Of a stretch of DNA of 64,000 nt, positions 12,005 through 24,719 are shown in pieces. The notes below the pieces were generated by a model. The model was not told the DNA's origin and searched no databases. It was given only the letters and a program-made list of their open reading frames with translations. The stretch's first letter is position 1; every line of letters begins with the position of its first letter. A program made the position numbers and the translations under genes. The stretch lies in NCBI GenBank assembly GCA_002917775.1, contig KZ627148.1, forward strand, positions 902,260 through 966,259, read 5' to 3'. The stretch is from Glaciozyma antarctica PI12 (lineage: Eukaryota; Basidiomycota; Microbotryomycetes; Kriegeriales; Camptobasidiaceae).

Positions 12005-12198
12005 TCTAGTCGACTCAGCAGCTTCCTCTACTTGCCTTGCTGGATCTGGCTGAAGTGAACGACGACGACGAACGAAGTCAAGCCCAAAGTCGGTTCGAAG
12101 TCGGCACGACGACCGGCTACCCCGCACTCTCAGCCTGTTCCTCACCGAGGACCGTCTCCGAGATCAAACGACTGCAACTGCAAAAATAACCGAAAAAA

Positions 12199-14141
12199 CT
12201 ACCTCGCCACTCCATACCCACCCAACTCCCTCTCCAGCTCATCTCCTGGCACCTCCTCCTCCGGACTTCCAGCATACGGTTCCCGCTCCTCTGCCCGACT
12301 CCCACCCGGGGACGCCATGATCTCGTCCCTGGAAGGAACCGGCAGCGGCAGCGTCTCCTGCCTCTTCGGTCCCGAATTTTGTCGCGCTCGCACCTCGCAC
12401 CTTCGTATCGTCAGCGAGGCCGAAAGGGAAGAGGGAGAAGGGCTCACCATCCTGCGAAAGTTCTCCACCTCCTCGACGATCAGTTTCCGCATCCCCTCCG
12501 CACTCTCCTCCCTCTCGAACCCGAAATCAAACTTCTTTTCGCAAACGGGTTCGTCGGCCGGTTCGTGCCAGACGGCGAGGTACGGGTGTTCGAGCGCCGC
12601 TTCGCAGGTGATGCGTTCGGTTGGGTCGAAGGCGAGGAGGCGGGAGAGGAGGTCGAGAGCTTGAGGATTGGCGGTGGGGAAGAGGGTTTGGAAGGGGATG
12701 CCGGATTTGTAGGGGAGGGAACGGATGTAGTCTTGTGCCTACGATTCACGAATCAGGTGCGGTTCCTGCGGGATGAGCGAGAGGACGCACTCGGGGACTG
12801 CCTACGCGTCGAAGAGTTCGGTCGCTGGGAGTACCGACGTAGTTGAGGACGATGTTGAGCTGGTCGATGTAGTCCTTTCCCTTGAAGATCGGTCGACCTC
12901 CCAGCAACTCTGCCAGCACGCATCCCACCGACCAGACGTCGACTGCACGTACTTATCAGCTTCCTCGTCTCCTCCATATACAGTGAAGACGCACTAGCAG
13001 TCGTATAGTTGGCGAACGAGAGCATAATCTGCGCGCGCATCAGCTCCCCTCCTCCGCACCGTCCCAACGCACTCACCTCAGGAGCGCGGTACCATCTGGT
13101 CGCCACGTACCTAAACGCACGCATCAGCTCCCCATCCTCCCAAGCTCGAACTCAACGCACTCAGTCATGAACCCCGCCGCCCCGGCTGCCGCCGCCTCCG
13201 GATCCGTCTCGAACCCCCTCGCCAATCCGAAATCGCAGATCTTGAGTTCACAATCTGCATTTACCTGTTCCCACTCGATCAGCGTCTCTTAAGCCGGTGG
13301 GAGGAAGGAACGAACGAGGAGGTTCCCCGGCTTGAGGTCGCGATGGAGGACGCGCGCCGAGTGGATGTACTGCGTCCTCGTCAGCTCCACCCTCCTACCA
13401 CCAAATACGAACGCACCTTGAGCCCACACAGAGTCTGGTAAATGAAGGACTGGAAATGAGCGTCTGAGAGTGGCTGTCCCGAGCGGATCTACGGTGGCTG
13501 GCGGGGTCAGCTCCGTCGTATGAGAGTGAGGAGGGACGCACGATAGCGTGTAGGTCCGCTTCCATGAGCTCTTCGTAGAGGTACCTTCGCTGGGCATTAG
13601 CTGTGCCCCAAGCGAGAGCGGAGAGTGCACGTACACGGAGTCGAAAGTGAGGGGGTCGACGAGGTCCATATCGTACAAGCAGGTGATCTGCGATCGTATC
13701 AGCTCCTCCCCTCCTCTCCCAGCTCCATACACACATTCTTATGCCCCCGGAAATGGTGCAACAGCCTACGCAGTTCATCAGCACCGCTCCCCGCAAGAGG
13801 AGGTACAAAGGAACGCACTTGAGCTCCCTGAGCGCCCTCTTGGTGAGGATCTTCTTCTGGAACACTTTCGTAACCTGCTCCTTCATCAGCGTCCCACCCC
13901 CCAAACGAGCGCAGGGGGACACGCCTTCTTGATCGCGACCGACTCGCCCGTGATGCTGTTCTTCGCGCTACAGACTACGCCGTACGCGCCTGTCGTTCCG
14001 TGTTAGCGCTGTGCGTAGGGAGGAGACGTAAAACGTACCCTGGCCAAGCTCCTTGACGTATTCGTACGACTTGTCGACGAGGAACGGCTCGTTAAGGACG
14101 GGGAAGGCGCGCCGCTCGAGCGTGTGGATCGAGAACGCCAT
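12199..14141 (-). CDS. SLT2: MAP kinase of the cell-wall integrity pathway (Slt2/Mpk1 type)
   Basis: Ser/Thr kinase at the end of the PKC1-BCK1-MKK cascade. Reading from 14141: [20 protein letters not shown], the glycine loop [19 protein letters not shown] lysine [19 protein letters not shown], catalytic loop [30 protein letters not shown] followed by the TEY activation site split by an intron (FMTE / [11 protein letters not shown]), then [20 protein letters not shown] and RRVGSPRAQDY. The tail is [15 protein letters not shown] plus a Ser/Pro extension ending LGGYGVAR. The GSPR motif and the sequence before TEY match Slt2/Mpk1 rather than Fus3 or Hog1 (TGY). An upstream in-frame ATG at 14246 would add 35 residues, but that stretch reads like a pyrimidine-rich leader. 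The intron after AIKK needs a GC donor (gcgtgt). Confidence 0.9.
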
Positions 14142-16046
14142 CGTTGTTGCCGGAGGTTGCTGAGAGGCCTGAGGAGTTGGAGAGGAGCTGCGGGAGCTAG
14201 TGCTGAGGAGAGCGTGGTAGGAGGAAGAGAGGGATTTGGCCGGCAACTCCGAAACTCGAAAGCAGGGCGGTGCAGTTTGACCTCCTCACCTCACCCTCAT
14301 TTCGATCACTCCACGCTCTGCGCCTGCGAGTAGGGCGGGGAAGTACTCCTGAGGAAGTGGCAGGTGAGGAGACAGCGCTGAGAAGCATCTGCTCGGCTGT
14401 TCTCGACCTCTCCCAGTCGCGCAGTAGGCTTCGACTCGAAACGCAATCGGGTCGAAGGCGCTAGAGAAGTGGGGCAGGAAGCTGAGTGCCGTTGATTCGA
14501 AAGGATAACACGGAAGAGCAACAGGGAGGGTGGAGGCTCCTCTGCTCTGCTCGCTCTTCTGGCGTCGGCCAGCTTCTTGCCGACCTTGCGCTCTCGTGGT
14601 GCCAGTGTTGCTCCCTGCTCGATGCTCACTCGCTCAGTAATTTCTATCAGCTCTCATCTTGATCTGGAAGAGCGGTCGCAACATTCCACGACCCCAGCTT
14701 GTTTCTCGCGCGCGGAATGCGACGCCTCCCTTTCGAGGAATGCTGCGTCGCGCGGTGTCTACTAGCTCGCTTCTCACCTATCAACACTCGCCAAAGACTC
14801 AGCTACTTGCTTTGGGCGTCTTCGCGGTCAGCCTTCTGCCCTGCAGACTGCGTTCATCTGAGGACGGGTCGCTGATCACGTCGTTGCCTCCGCTTCGGCG
14901 TCTCCTGGCCTTCGGTCCTGAGGAGCTCGCTGACTTGATCTGCTTAAATTCCATTGACCTCTTTCGACGACGCGACAATTCTGAGCGGGGAACGCATCTT
15001 GAGAAAGACGAAACTCTCGGACTCCGGACTCCCTCCCTTCGCTCGTTGCTTCTGCGCTCGATCTCTGCTCAAGTCCATGCGTCGTGATGTCGCCCTGTTA
15101 GAAGTCTTCTCTTTCACTGGCCTTTTCCACGTTTCTACACCCGCAACCAAGATCAAAACCAGGACGACTCTTCCAGCACGCACGATCCCTTCCCCTACGT
15201 TTACGAGGGGCAGCCACTCAACCGCGCTACCGTCAGCACCCCATTTTCACTCCATTTTTTCTCTCGGGCGGAAAGCGCTGGTCGCACGCTCGTCCCGGCA
15301 TCCTTGACGCTGGCGACGAGGGAGGAGAAGTCGGACGAGAGGGTCAAAGGCGCTTGTTTGGGACTAAAATTGCGTGCGCAGATAGGCCAGGGTGGGAAGT
15401 ACGCGGATGGATTGGGCGGTGGTGGGGGTGGGGAAGCTGAGGAGAGAGGATGGAGCGGAGGAGGTTGACGAACCCGTGTACGGTTTTGTCATTTAAGTTG
15501 GGACTGGTGGGGCTGAGGGGCGAGGGAAGTTAGCTTGTGTGATTCTTCGTGTGATTTTTCGATCATTTAGTGCGTTGGTCCGGAGGGAGGGAGAGAAGAA
15601 GAAGAGGGGGGATTCGAAAGTTTGGGGACAAAGTCAGATTCAAGGTGAATCCAAAGTTGGACGCCCCAAGATTCGAAGCCGCAACGAAAGGACTTGAGAT
15701 TTTGGGCCCCAAGAAGGCTTTCTCCCCGTACGATTGATCCACTCTTCAGGTAAGGCGCCGTGCTGCTTGCGAGGACTACCCACTCCTTCCCCCGACGGAC
15801 AACTCTCCACCGGAACTCGAACTGGACCGGCTCCGCATCGAAGGACTGATCGAGGTCGAAGGACTGGTCGAGTTCCGTGGAGGGCCGGGGAAGGGAGAGG
15901 AGGGGTAGCAACAGGACAGCACTGTGTAGGTGGAGAGGTGGAGAAGATGCGGATGAAGAGGATGGAGGGGGAACGGGCTGCTCGACCAGGTCCGTAGGAG
16001 GAACTAGGGACCCCCAGCTGACGATGCGCTCCTCCCTCCAACAGCC
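14142..16046. other. 1.9-kb gene-poor stretch between divergent SLT2 and RPL14
   Basis: It holds the promoters of the MAP kinase (-) and eL14 (+). Open frames such as 14659-15087 are rich in Leu/Arg/Ser with no family resemblance and no convincing intron pattern. I see no tRNA, snRNA or transposon. A small unrecognised RNA or gene cannot be excluded. Confidence 0.35.
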
Positions 16047-16834
16047 ATGTCCGCCGCACCCCAGTCGACCGTGTCTACCTTCAAGCGCTACGTCGAAGTC
16101 GGCCGCGTCGTCCTCATCTCGGACGGTCCTTTCGAGGGCAAGCTCGCGACCATTGTCGAGATCATCGACCACAACCGCGTGCGTGTGCTTTCCTTTGCTC
16201 CTCCCCCTCCTCTCCTCGACTCTCCACCCGACTCCATGCGACCACTCCATTTGCCTCCTCGACTTACGCCGGGCCTGCCCTTCCTACCGCTTGAAACAAC
16301 CCGACACCAAACACTCAACAAACGCCTCGCCTCCCTCCTCATTCAGCGACCCCTCCCGCCATCCCTCCGCGCGCTCCCACACCGGTCCCACACCACTCCA
16401 CCCTACCCCCCTCCCCGAGCTGTCCGGATTCACAAGCACAAGCACTGACCCTTGACTCCTGCAGGCGCTCATCGAGGGCCCCCTCACCGGCGTCCCCCGT
16501 CAATCCTTCACCTACCGCCGCCTCGTGCTCACCCCCTTCGTCCTCTCCAAGCTCCCCCGCGCCGCCGGAACCACCACGGTCGCCAAGGTCTTCGCCGCGT
16601 CAGACGTTCTCGCCAAGTGGGAGAAGAGTGCCTGGGCCATCCGCCGCAAGGCGATTGAGAAGAGGAGGAGCACGAGCGATTTCGAGAGGTTTGAGATTAT
16701 GCTGTTGAAGAAGCAGAGGCGCAGGATCGTGCAGGTGCGTTCTTCCCCCTTCCTTCTTTCTCCCACCTCTCTCCAGATCAGAGCTGACGATACGTACGCA
16801 GGCCGCTGAGGCCAAGGCGAAGAAGTCGGCATAA
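16047..16834 (+). CDS. RPL14: 60S ribosomal protein L14 (eL14)
   Basis: Structural protein of the large cytosolic ribosomal subunit. Three exons: [20 protein letters not shown] - [20 protein letters not shown] - DHNR; an intron (gtgcgtgtgc to ctcctgcag); [20 protein letters not shown] through [20 protein letters not shown] to KKQRRRIVQ; a second intron; and the last exon [10 protein letters not shown], stop TAA 16832-16834. The KOW-like N-terminal barrel (EVGRVV...[11 protein letters not shown]) and the W-x-K-S-x-W motif are diagnostic. About 140 residues, normal for fungal eL14. The first intron is long for this window (~290 bases), as is common in ribosomal protein genes. Confidence 0.95.
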
Positions 16835-17853
16835 ATCGACTAGATCGCTGGAGTTGGAGGGATGGAGAGGGGATAGGAAGCAGTTCCTCGATTGGTGCAA
16901 ACCACGCCGTGAGGGGTGTTTTCGTCTCGGTACATTTGCGGGTCATGAGGGAGGGGATAGTCTGCTGGGCGACGTGATTGCTGCTCATTGGGTGCTGCTT
17001 GTTGGGCTATGTGAGAGGAGTCGTATGTGAGGACGTGGTGGGTGCCGGTGGAGGGAGCTCGCTTTGTTCTCTGCTTCCTTGACGCTCGCTTCGCTGCGCT
17101 TCCTCTCACCGACTGGCCAGGAGATGACAATCTGGGAGTGCTGCTTCTAACAAACACGCTGCTCTCCAGCTCAGCTTCCAGCGGGTCCATCAAGTCGGTC
17201 GCTGGCTTCCAGACGACGATCTCGACTCGGGGGATCGTTTGTATGGCGCTTCGCTTCCACCTTGCACACTCAGGCCTGCCGTGCTCGAACGGGCGTCTGG
17301 TGACGGTGCTGGCTTCTGGTCGTCGGCGGGGACTTCGCTGGGGAGCGCGAGTGACGGATCACGCTCTCGACAGTCCTTCGCAATCGCCTCCTCTCCATCT
17401 TCTCCGCTCCATCACCTCTGCTCCCGCTCCATCGCATTCGCGATCGCCTGCGAGGAACAAGCGGACTGCGCGACTATCGCTCGAACAAGCTCCCACCTGG
17501 TGCTCTCACGATGCGCGAAGGCTACACGCGTTTGCTGCTCAACGTTCTTGCGCATCTACTCTCAGCGTGCTACTTTTGCAAATATAACGCTCTCGAGTTC
17601 ACAAGGGGATTCGGTCGGCCAGCGAGTCAAAATTTCGCTGACCCTGCTGCTCGACGAGGACGGTTGTCGCGCACAGTACATACGGTCTTTCTCAGTCCAT
17701 CGCGTCTCTTCACACTCCCATCAGTTATTGCTTGCTCTCAACACAGCTGCCATCTCGGAGAGATATTCCCAAGGTCGCCGGGCAGCCAGCAAAAGTTCGT
17801 CTCACGAAGGCAATCGGCTCTTTCCTCTCTCCATAGCCCTCCTACCTCAAGCA
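16835..17853. other. 1.0-kb intergenic region
   Basis: Tail-to-head spacing between RPL14 and the hydroxylase gene. No recognisable frame or repeat. The 3' part is presumably the promoter of the hydroxylase gene. Confidence 0.35.
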
Positions 17854-19399
17854 ATGCTGCACACCATCTCCCAATCGCACGCACAAACGTCCTCGGTCTC
17901 CTCCCAGTCCTCCGACGTCGCTCCCATCGCTCCCAAGGTCGTCCGCACGACGCGACAGGCCAAGGATTGGCGCCCTCGCTCCACTTTGCACCTGAAGCCG
18001 TATAGCCAGAAGACCTTGGCAGAGAAGGTCTGTTCACTCGCACTGACTCCGGATTCGATTCATGGCGCGTTCTTTCTCGCTTCGCACGGTTGTATTGCGA
18101 GCTGACGATGAAGCAGAGCTCAAGGACGAGGACCTCGATCGCGGACCCATTCCTGGAATTAACGCGCTCGCGGACAATGCCTGGATCTTGACCCATGCTC
18201 TGATTCCTGTGGCTCTCCAGCTCGCGAGCTACACGCTGTTCCCAGGTGCGGCTCCCTCTTCGCTCTCGACAGGCCTTCGCTGACGTTTTCTAAGCAGAGT
18301 ACCAATGGCCGATACATGTTGCCTACCCCATCTACTTGTTCTTCTTCGCACGCTTCATGACTTCAACTGTGCGGACTCCCTTCCATTCCTCGCTCGCTCC
18401 TCGCTGACCACTCTCGCAGCTCGCTCGTCTCAACGGTGCTTCTACTTCGCCACTGCCTCTCAGCCACGTTTGCTTACCCCCGTCTAGCTCAAGCAGTCAA
18501 GCTAGGAACTTTCGACGAAAAGAACATCGGGCGTGATAGGACACCAGATGATGCCGTAGTGCAGCTCGCTCGCGCGATCCTCGTTACACCTGTTCTTCGC
18601 ACGGCTGGTGCTTTTTGGTTTTATTACGCGAAGGAGGAGTCGCCGATCAACGGATTTGGGTGGACTTTGCCTCTTAGGATGGGCGCTTACATGCTCGCTG
18701 TCGACTACTTTTTCGTGCGTTGTTCGCTTCAAGTAGGGGGACCACGGCTGAAGATCGACGCACTTCGCAGTACACCTACCACCGATCTACGCACGAATGT
18801 AGGGTTTCCGGAAGGAAAAAACGAACGACCTCCTCGCTGACACTCGCTCGACAGTCGACTTCCTTTGGTTCATTCACCAACGCCACCACACGACCAAACA
18901 TCCTTCCCCCATCCTCTCCATCATGTTTGTACCCACATTTCCCTCGCAACTGCTCTAGCTGACCTCTATCCCAGCGCCGATGACTATCAGGAAATTCTGG
19001 AAATTGCGGTGGTCCCTTTCATCGCAACCGCTCTCGTGCCAATGTCCTTCCACGAACTCTATCTTACGCTCTGTTACTGTGTCGTACGTAATCTCCTCTT
19101 TCTTCTCTGCTTCGCTGACCTGTCTACCAGTTCACCGAGATCAGCGGCCACAGCGGTATTCGCACGCACGGAGGTCACCCCATTCTTCACTACCCTCTTC
19201 ACGCTCTCGGAATGGAGCTTATTATCGAGGTGAGACGCGGGAACTACTACTAGAGAGCTGAAGCTGATGGAGCGAGACGCAGGATCACGACCTTCATCAC
19301 CGGAATGGGAAGAGCGGCAAGTCATACGGCAAGCACACGCAGGTCTGGGACAAGCTCTTTGGGACGAAGGGGACGAGGATTGAGACGCTTGGGATGTGA
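17854..19399 (+). CDS. Fatty-acid hydroxylase / sterol desaturase family membrane protein
   Basis: A predicted di-iron membrane oxidoreductase. The ATG at 17854 opens MLHTISQSHAQTSSVSSQSS with a basic N-terminus (RTTRQAKDWRPRSTLHLKPY). Exons then give NAWILTHALIPVALQLASYT, WPIHVAYPIYLFFFARFM, and VKLGTFDEKNIGRDRTPDDA with a long loop to GAYMLAVDYFF. The iron-ligand boxes follow: YHRSTH, FIHQRHHTTKHPSP, FTEISGHSGIRTHGGHPILH, and DHDLHHRNGKSGKSYGKHTQ. It ends LFGTKGTRIETLGM with TGA at 19397-19399. About eight short introns; one splits the first histidine box. The histidine spacing (HxxxH, HxxHH, HxxHH) is the superfamily signature. Whether the substrate is a sterol, sphingolipid or alkane cannot be decided here. 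Confidence 0.8.
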
Positions 19400-19613
19400 T
19401 TGCGTGAATTTGAATCTGTCTTTTCTGCTCCGAAGCAGAGAGGGAGCGACCAGCAAGACGCCCCGAGCGAGCTTCGCAGCGAACCCCCGCACTGCTTCTG
19501 AACTCACTTTCTCACCTCCCGATTCTCTCCAGCCTCTGCACTTTTAAAACCTCATTATTAATACAATACCAACTGCTGTTCGCGTACCGAACAGCTCTAA
19601 AACGCTCTTCTCT

Positions 19614-22503
19614 CTACCTCCCTCCAAAGTAATCCTGTCCGGCTCCGAACCTCCTCGCCGCAGGCGTCGCATCCCGACTCCGCCTCTCCCTCTCCTCCCA
19701 CCCCCTTCCCCTCTCATCCTCCTCATCCCCGAGCTCCAATTCCCCCACTGCCTCCTCCTCGCCATAACTCCCCGAAGGTTCAGTAGCGGACCCTTCGCCA
19801 CCGCTGAGGCTCGCGACGGAGGCGGTGGCGGAGGGAAGGGCGGAGTGGGAGAGGTCGAAGCCCGTTGTGATGGTGCCGGGGTTGCGAGGGATATAGCGGG
19901 GGAAGGAGAGGGGGTTCGAGGCGGGGGAGGAAGGGGGAGGAATGAAGTATGGCGCTGAGGAGGGCGGGTCGCCTAGTGTCGAAGCGCGTCGTGGGAAGCG
20001 TGCTGGAGACGGAGGATCTGGTTCGGAGCTGCTGCGTCGCATGGGCGGTTCTTCCTCGATCGAGAGACGGCTGGGTCCGCGAAGGAGGGTGCTGGCGGTG
20101 CGAGGACTGTACTCCGTCGGTGATCCTCCTTGCGGCGCATAGACCGATCCCGCGAGCTTCTTGAGCGTCTGATCCGCCTGCAACTTGGAGACAATCATGC
20201 TCGCTCCCATCCCCTCCGTCCTCTGCAGCTCGGGTCGCGAATCGATCATCCCCAGGAACGAGTTGATATCCTCCGAGTCGTCCACCGCTTGAGGAAGGAA
20301 GACCTTGCGTTCATCACTCGTCGCCACCCCCTCCGCAAGCGTCGTAAACGTCGGCCTCTGCCTCCCATCAAAGCTCAGTCTCCCTCCTCGTCGTCCGAGC
20401 GATTCTGGACCCGCCCAGTTCCCCGCAGCCTCTCCGCCCGAAATACTGCCGCCAGAGCTCGCACGCCCGTACGAGCGCGAATAGCTCCCGCTCGAATACG
20501 GCCGCATGGGCTGAGCACTCGAAGGCGAAGGGATCGGCCTCGGAGCGGCGCTGGCGATACCGCTCGCGACGTTTGGGAGCGGAGGGGCGAGAGGCGAGCG
20601 CGTGCCGAAAGATATTGAGGAAGAGATGGAAGGGCGGGAGCTCGAGAGGCGATTGATGTTGGAGGTGGGGCCGGAGGAGGGCTGGGGAGGGGCGGAGATG
20701 TAGGAGCTCGCGCGGAAGATGGGGGAGCTGGAGGAAGGGGAACCGGAGGCGAAGCCGGGTCGGGTGGGCTGGGATGATGGGGAGGAGGAGAGAGGCTGCG
20801 AGAGGTGTTAGATCATCCGCTGGAGGCACGACGAACGACGCACGATATTCCGCTGAATACCACCAGAGTACGAGGCTCCTCGGGCGCGGGAGAGGCTGAC
20901 GAACGCGGGTTCCACTCCTCCGCCATAGCTGCCGTATCTCCCACCACTCGAAGCGCTATCCGGAGGAGTGGGCCCGACGTTGCTGAGAGGACTTTTGCCC
21001 ATGCCTTGAGGAAGAGGTACCCGAGTAGGGTCTACGGTGGCGGAGATGGAGGGGAAGGGAACAGAGAGATGATGTCGGGAGGAGAGGGAACCGTAGGAGG
21101 GGCGACCGGTCGGAGGAGTGCTGGAGGTGGTGCGGAGATTTCGTGCGCTGGTTGGTAGTGATCCAGGCTGTGACGCAGCTTCAGCTTCAGAAAGGAAAAA
21201 CGAGGTGGAAGACTCACGCGACCACTCGCTACGTCTTGCTCGTGCTGATACCGCGCCATCGTCGGCTTGAAGAAGTCCTCGTCGATGAACCGTGAGCTGA
21301 GAAGAGTCTCGATATCCTCGACCGAGAAGTCGGCATTAAGGCGATAAGTACACTGAAGGAGGAGCGACCTGCGTTTTTCAATCAGCGCCCGTCCTACGTT
21401 GCAGTCGGCGCGAACTCACCCAATCGGCGTCTGTACCGCAGGCCACACGACCGTCTCCGTCGTCTTCTCTCCCTCGCTCTCCCCTATCCGTGCGCCAACT
21501 TCCATCTCCCCCTCCCTGCTCTCCCCCATCCCCATCCTCCCAACAATTCGCAGTCCCCCACCGTTCCCTCCCGCTCGCCGTCGCGCCAACCTCCGATAGA
21601 GCCCCCATGCCGGCAAAGCTCTCACAAGCGTGAATAGCGAGCGAAATAGAATGATTGCCTGCTTGTACACGCTCGGCAGCTCGGGCGGGACGGCTGGGAA
21701 GGGCGGGATGAGCTGGAGGGTCCATCGCTCGAGGACGACGTTTGTGCGCTGGAGGCGAGGACTGGCGAGTCCGGAAGGGTGACCGTCGACGCGGATACGT
21801 TGGTCGGCGGGGGTGGAGAGGACGAGGACTTGGTTGGGGGTTAGGTCGGCGGTGTCGAGGACGATGTCGAGGACCATTGGAGGGATCGAGGAAGGCGAGG
21901 GGAGGGATGAGACGGAGCGCCAGGTCTTGAGCTCTGATCGAAACAGGTCTGTTTCGGGTAGCTCGAGGTTGAACTGCGTGTGGAGAGCTCGGTGAGTCGT
22001 AGCTCGGGGAGGGCCTCAGAGTACCGAGAGCGAACGGACCCATTTATTGGTGCGCTTCGAGCCAGAGGTCGTGCTGGGAGTTCGGCGTGGTGCTCCTCGG
22101 CGAGCAGCGGTGCTGGCAGCGCTGGTGGGAGGAAGAGAGGTCGTGTCCTCGAGGTGGGTGAGGCGCGCCTGGGTAACCACGGCACACGCCTTCGCGTAGA
22201 AGTGCTGCCAACAGCGCCCTGTCAGCTCCCTTGGCTCCCCTTTGTACAGCGAATACGCACCTGAACGATCTGATCCGCCTTGCCATCCCTCCTGGGCTCC
22301 TCTGACGCTCTCCGGAGTACTCCGCCCCCACCTCCGCTCGCCACGCCAGCTCCAGAAGAAGGCACCGCTCTGCGCACTCCTGGCTCTACCTCCACACTGC
22401 GGCTGTGACTGGGAAACGATGGGTTCGAGGTCGTGTAGGGCGAAGGCGGAGGAGAGGTGGATCGTTGGGACGCTTCTAGGAGGGATGAGGAGGTCGAGTA
22501 CAT
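19614..22503 (-). CDS. ATG13: Autophagy protein Atg13
   Basis: Regulatory subunit of the Atg1 kinase complex that starts autophagy. The start at 22503 (MYSTSSSLLEASQRSTSPPP) precedes the HORMA domain: KADQIVQ - HFYAKACAVVTQARL, NKWFNLELPETDLFRSELKT, VLERWTLQLIPPFPAVPPEL, PSVYKQAIILFRSLFTLVRA, LPAWGLYRRL, RLNADFSVEDIETLLSSRFI. A long disordered region follows, with the conserved SEDINSFLGMIDSRPELQ motif that other Atg13 proteins use for Atg1/Atg17 contacts. It ends in an acidic tail (LELGDEEDERGRGW...FGAGQDYFGGR). The HORMA loop carries a Gly/Glu-rich insertion (ARRRAGGNGGG...GESREGEMEVG). TOR and Atg1 phosphorylation of the Ser-rich tail is expected from the family but not shown here. It shares a 366-base divergent region with an F-box gene. 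Confidence 0.9.
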
Positions 22504-22869
22504 CGGGCGTTCCGGAGGTGCAAAAGGTGGTGCGCCCGGTGTAGCCAGGAGTGGAGAAGCTGCCCTTTGAGGCGGGGAGTGCGAAGGTGATGCCTGACTC
22601 GGGCGAGAGCCCCAAGCGATCGACTGGTGGGGTTGTTATCGAGAGGGGTCGGCGAGAGGAGACTACCTCGGCGTGAATGATCCTGCGGCGGTTCAATGGC
22701 GAGAAGCTGATGCTGTGGGTGAGGCTGCTGGAAGCGAGCACTCGGGAGGAAGGAGAGGAGGGCGAGCCAGCGGAGTCGTCAACTCGAGCGCGGGGACCAA
22801 AGGCGGCGACGAAGGCGTGTCGTCTCTTTCTCTCTTACCAAACACCTCGACAAGGACGCCGCACACAGC
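22504..22869. promoter_or_regulatory. Divergent promoter region, ATG13 / F-box gene
   Basis: 366 bases between two divergent starts. No distinct motif recognised. Confidence 0.35.
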
Positions 22870-24551
22870 ATGAATACGCGGGGACAGAGATCCGCTGCTT
22901 GGACGCTCGAGGAGGCGAGGCTGCGTCGCGTCTACTCCGACCTCCGTCCCGACGTTCTGGCGTTTCTCAGAACACACTTCATCGACACGAACACGGGGAA
23001 CGTGGTGACAGCAGCGGACGTAGATGAAGGAGGCGCGGTCGAGGGATTGGCTACACTGGGGGCGGGGTCGCGAGGGACTGAGGTCGGAGACAGCGTCGAG
23101 GTGAGCTCATCTTTTTGACGGCGAGGACGGACAGGGCTTCGAACTGCGTAGGAGGTGGACAGGAAGCTGATCTGTTTTCTGGACTCATCAGGGCAAGCGC
23201 AGGTCGAATCCCTCTCGCCAACCACAGCAGTCTCCCCTCCTCGCCCTTCCCGCCGAACTCGTTCGAGAGATCATCACGTACTCGGACGCCCTCACCCAGC
23301 GATCACTCACTGCCACTTCCTACCACCTCTCACTCTACCGGGCTAGACTGACGGAATGGACGCTCAAGAACGAACTCCGCACCTCCACCTTTCTCGACCT
23401 CCTCCTCTCCTACCCCACCCTCGCCCCGACTGTTCGCGACCTCGTTATCGAGAGTACCGTCTTCAGGAAACCCCATCCCACGCTCGCACCGCCGCCGGCA
23501 CCTGTACTGCTGCATGGACTGCCGAATGCGGAATCGGCACCGCGACTGCTGTCGCGCGTCGGCTTATCCCTGGCGTGCGTCGCGCTCAAGCAGTGCCAAC
23601 AGCTTCGATCCCTCTCGATCAATCGGCTTACGACGGAAGTCACGGACCAGCTTTCGCTCGTCGACACCCTCTCTGGGCTCCCGACGCTCGAACGCCTATC
23701 GCTCGGGGACAACTCCGGGCCCCTCCTCGTCGGCGCACTCGGCCCTCTCCTCCTCCGGTTGGCATCGAACGGGAGGATCAAGCAGCTAGAGCTACACATC
23801 AAGTCCGACTCCCAAAGCCGACCCTCCTCCTTTTCCCCCTATCGGCATACGACGCTACACACCATTCGTATCAACCTCCCACGGGCAGACGAGTGGATCC
23901 TCAAGCCTCTCCTACGCGCGACAGGCGCGCATTTGAGCACCTTGATGATCACCAGCGAGTTCCAGTATCCTCCGCCCGCAAACCCGACCCGAAGCACTCC
24001 GCGCCGCCCTCTCCCACTGCCCCTCTACCCTCGTCGGCCTCATCCTCAACACCGGCCATCCTGTTGACTCGCTCCTCGCCCACGTCGTACCTCTCTTCCC
24101 TCGCCTCCATCTCCTCTGCCTCCACCCGGCCCTTCTCCGACTCCCCATCTCGATCTCACTCCTCCCTTCGACACTCAGCTACATCAACCTCTATTTCGAT
24201 CGCAGCTTGAGGCAGGAGACGTCAGCGATGCTGTTGGCGATCGCGGAGCGCTTGCGCAAAGGGACGATGGACAAACTGACGATGCTGTACATGCGGGGGT
24301 TGCAAAGGGATGGAGTCGCGGAATCCGTCGCGAAGGAGCTGGAATTGGCGTGCGCTACAAAAGGTATCTACGTGGGATGGGGGGAGATAGTTACACAGAG
24401 GTACGCTGTCTTGCTGTCGTTTCTGGTGTTGAGTGCGCTGATGCGTTCTCTCGATCGCAGGAGGAGGAGTCTTGAAGGGAGGTCGATATCGATCGAATTG
24501 AACAGCGAAGGCGTTGTTTGCCTCGACGACGTGCGAGAATGGTGCAAATGA
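22870..24551 (+). CDS. F-box-like / leucine-rich protein with one frame break
   Basis: Probable SCF substrate receptor. Exon 1 (22870-23100) encodes MNTRGQRSAAWTLEEARLRR... to DSVE. An intron of 91 bases (23101-23191) joins in frame to GKRRSNPSRQ and then the F-box LLALPAELVREIITYSDALT - QRSLTATSYHLSLYRARL. Leucine-rich repeats follow (QLRSLSINRLTTEVTDQLSL, LPTLERLSLGDNSGPLL, GRIKQLELHIKSD, LLRATGAHLSTLMITSE). After about 23959 the frame changes: ILRPQTRPEALRAALSHCPS - TLVGLILNTGHPVDSLLAHV continues the same repeat pattern one frame over, consistent with one surplus base in agttcc. A final intron leads to REWCK and TGA at 24549-24551. The F-box resembles that of the decayed copy at 35.8 kb (LPxEL...TSYxLSL...TW). 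Confidence 0.65.
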
Positions 24552-24719
24552 CTCCCAGGAACCTCGCACTCCCCCGACTCGCTCGCTCGCTCGCTCCATC
24601 TGCTGGGTCCAGGCTCCTTTGTCGCAAGCTGCTTCGTCAACCTCTTGCTTCGTCTCTCACTTCATCGTTTCGACACGACACGCTCGGCATGTACTCTTCA
24701 CGCTCAGCACAGTGAGTCT

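Noticed and set aside
14659-15087. Possible gene in the SLT2-RPL14 interval
   Set aside because: The frame is Leu/Arg/Ser-rich without motif, splice support or codon pattern; most likely chance in GC-rich DNA.
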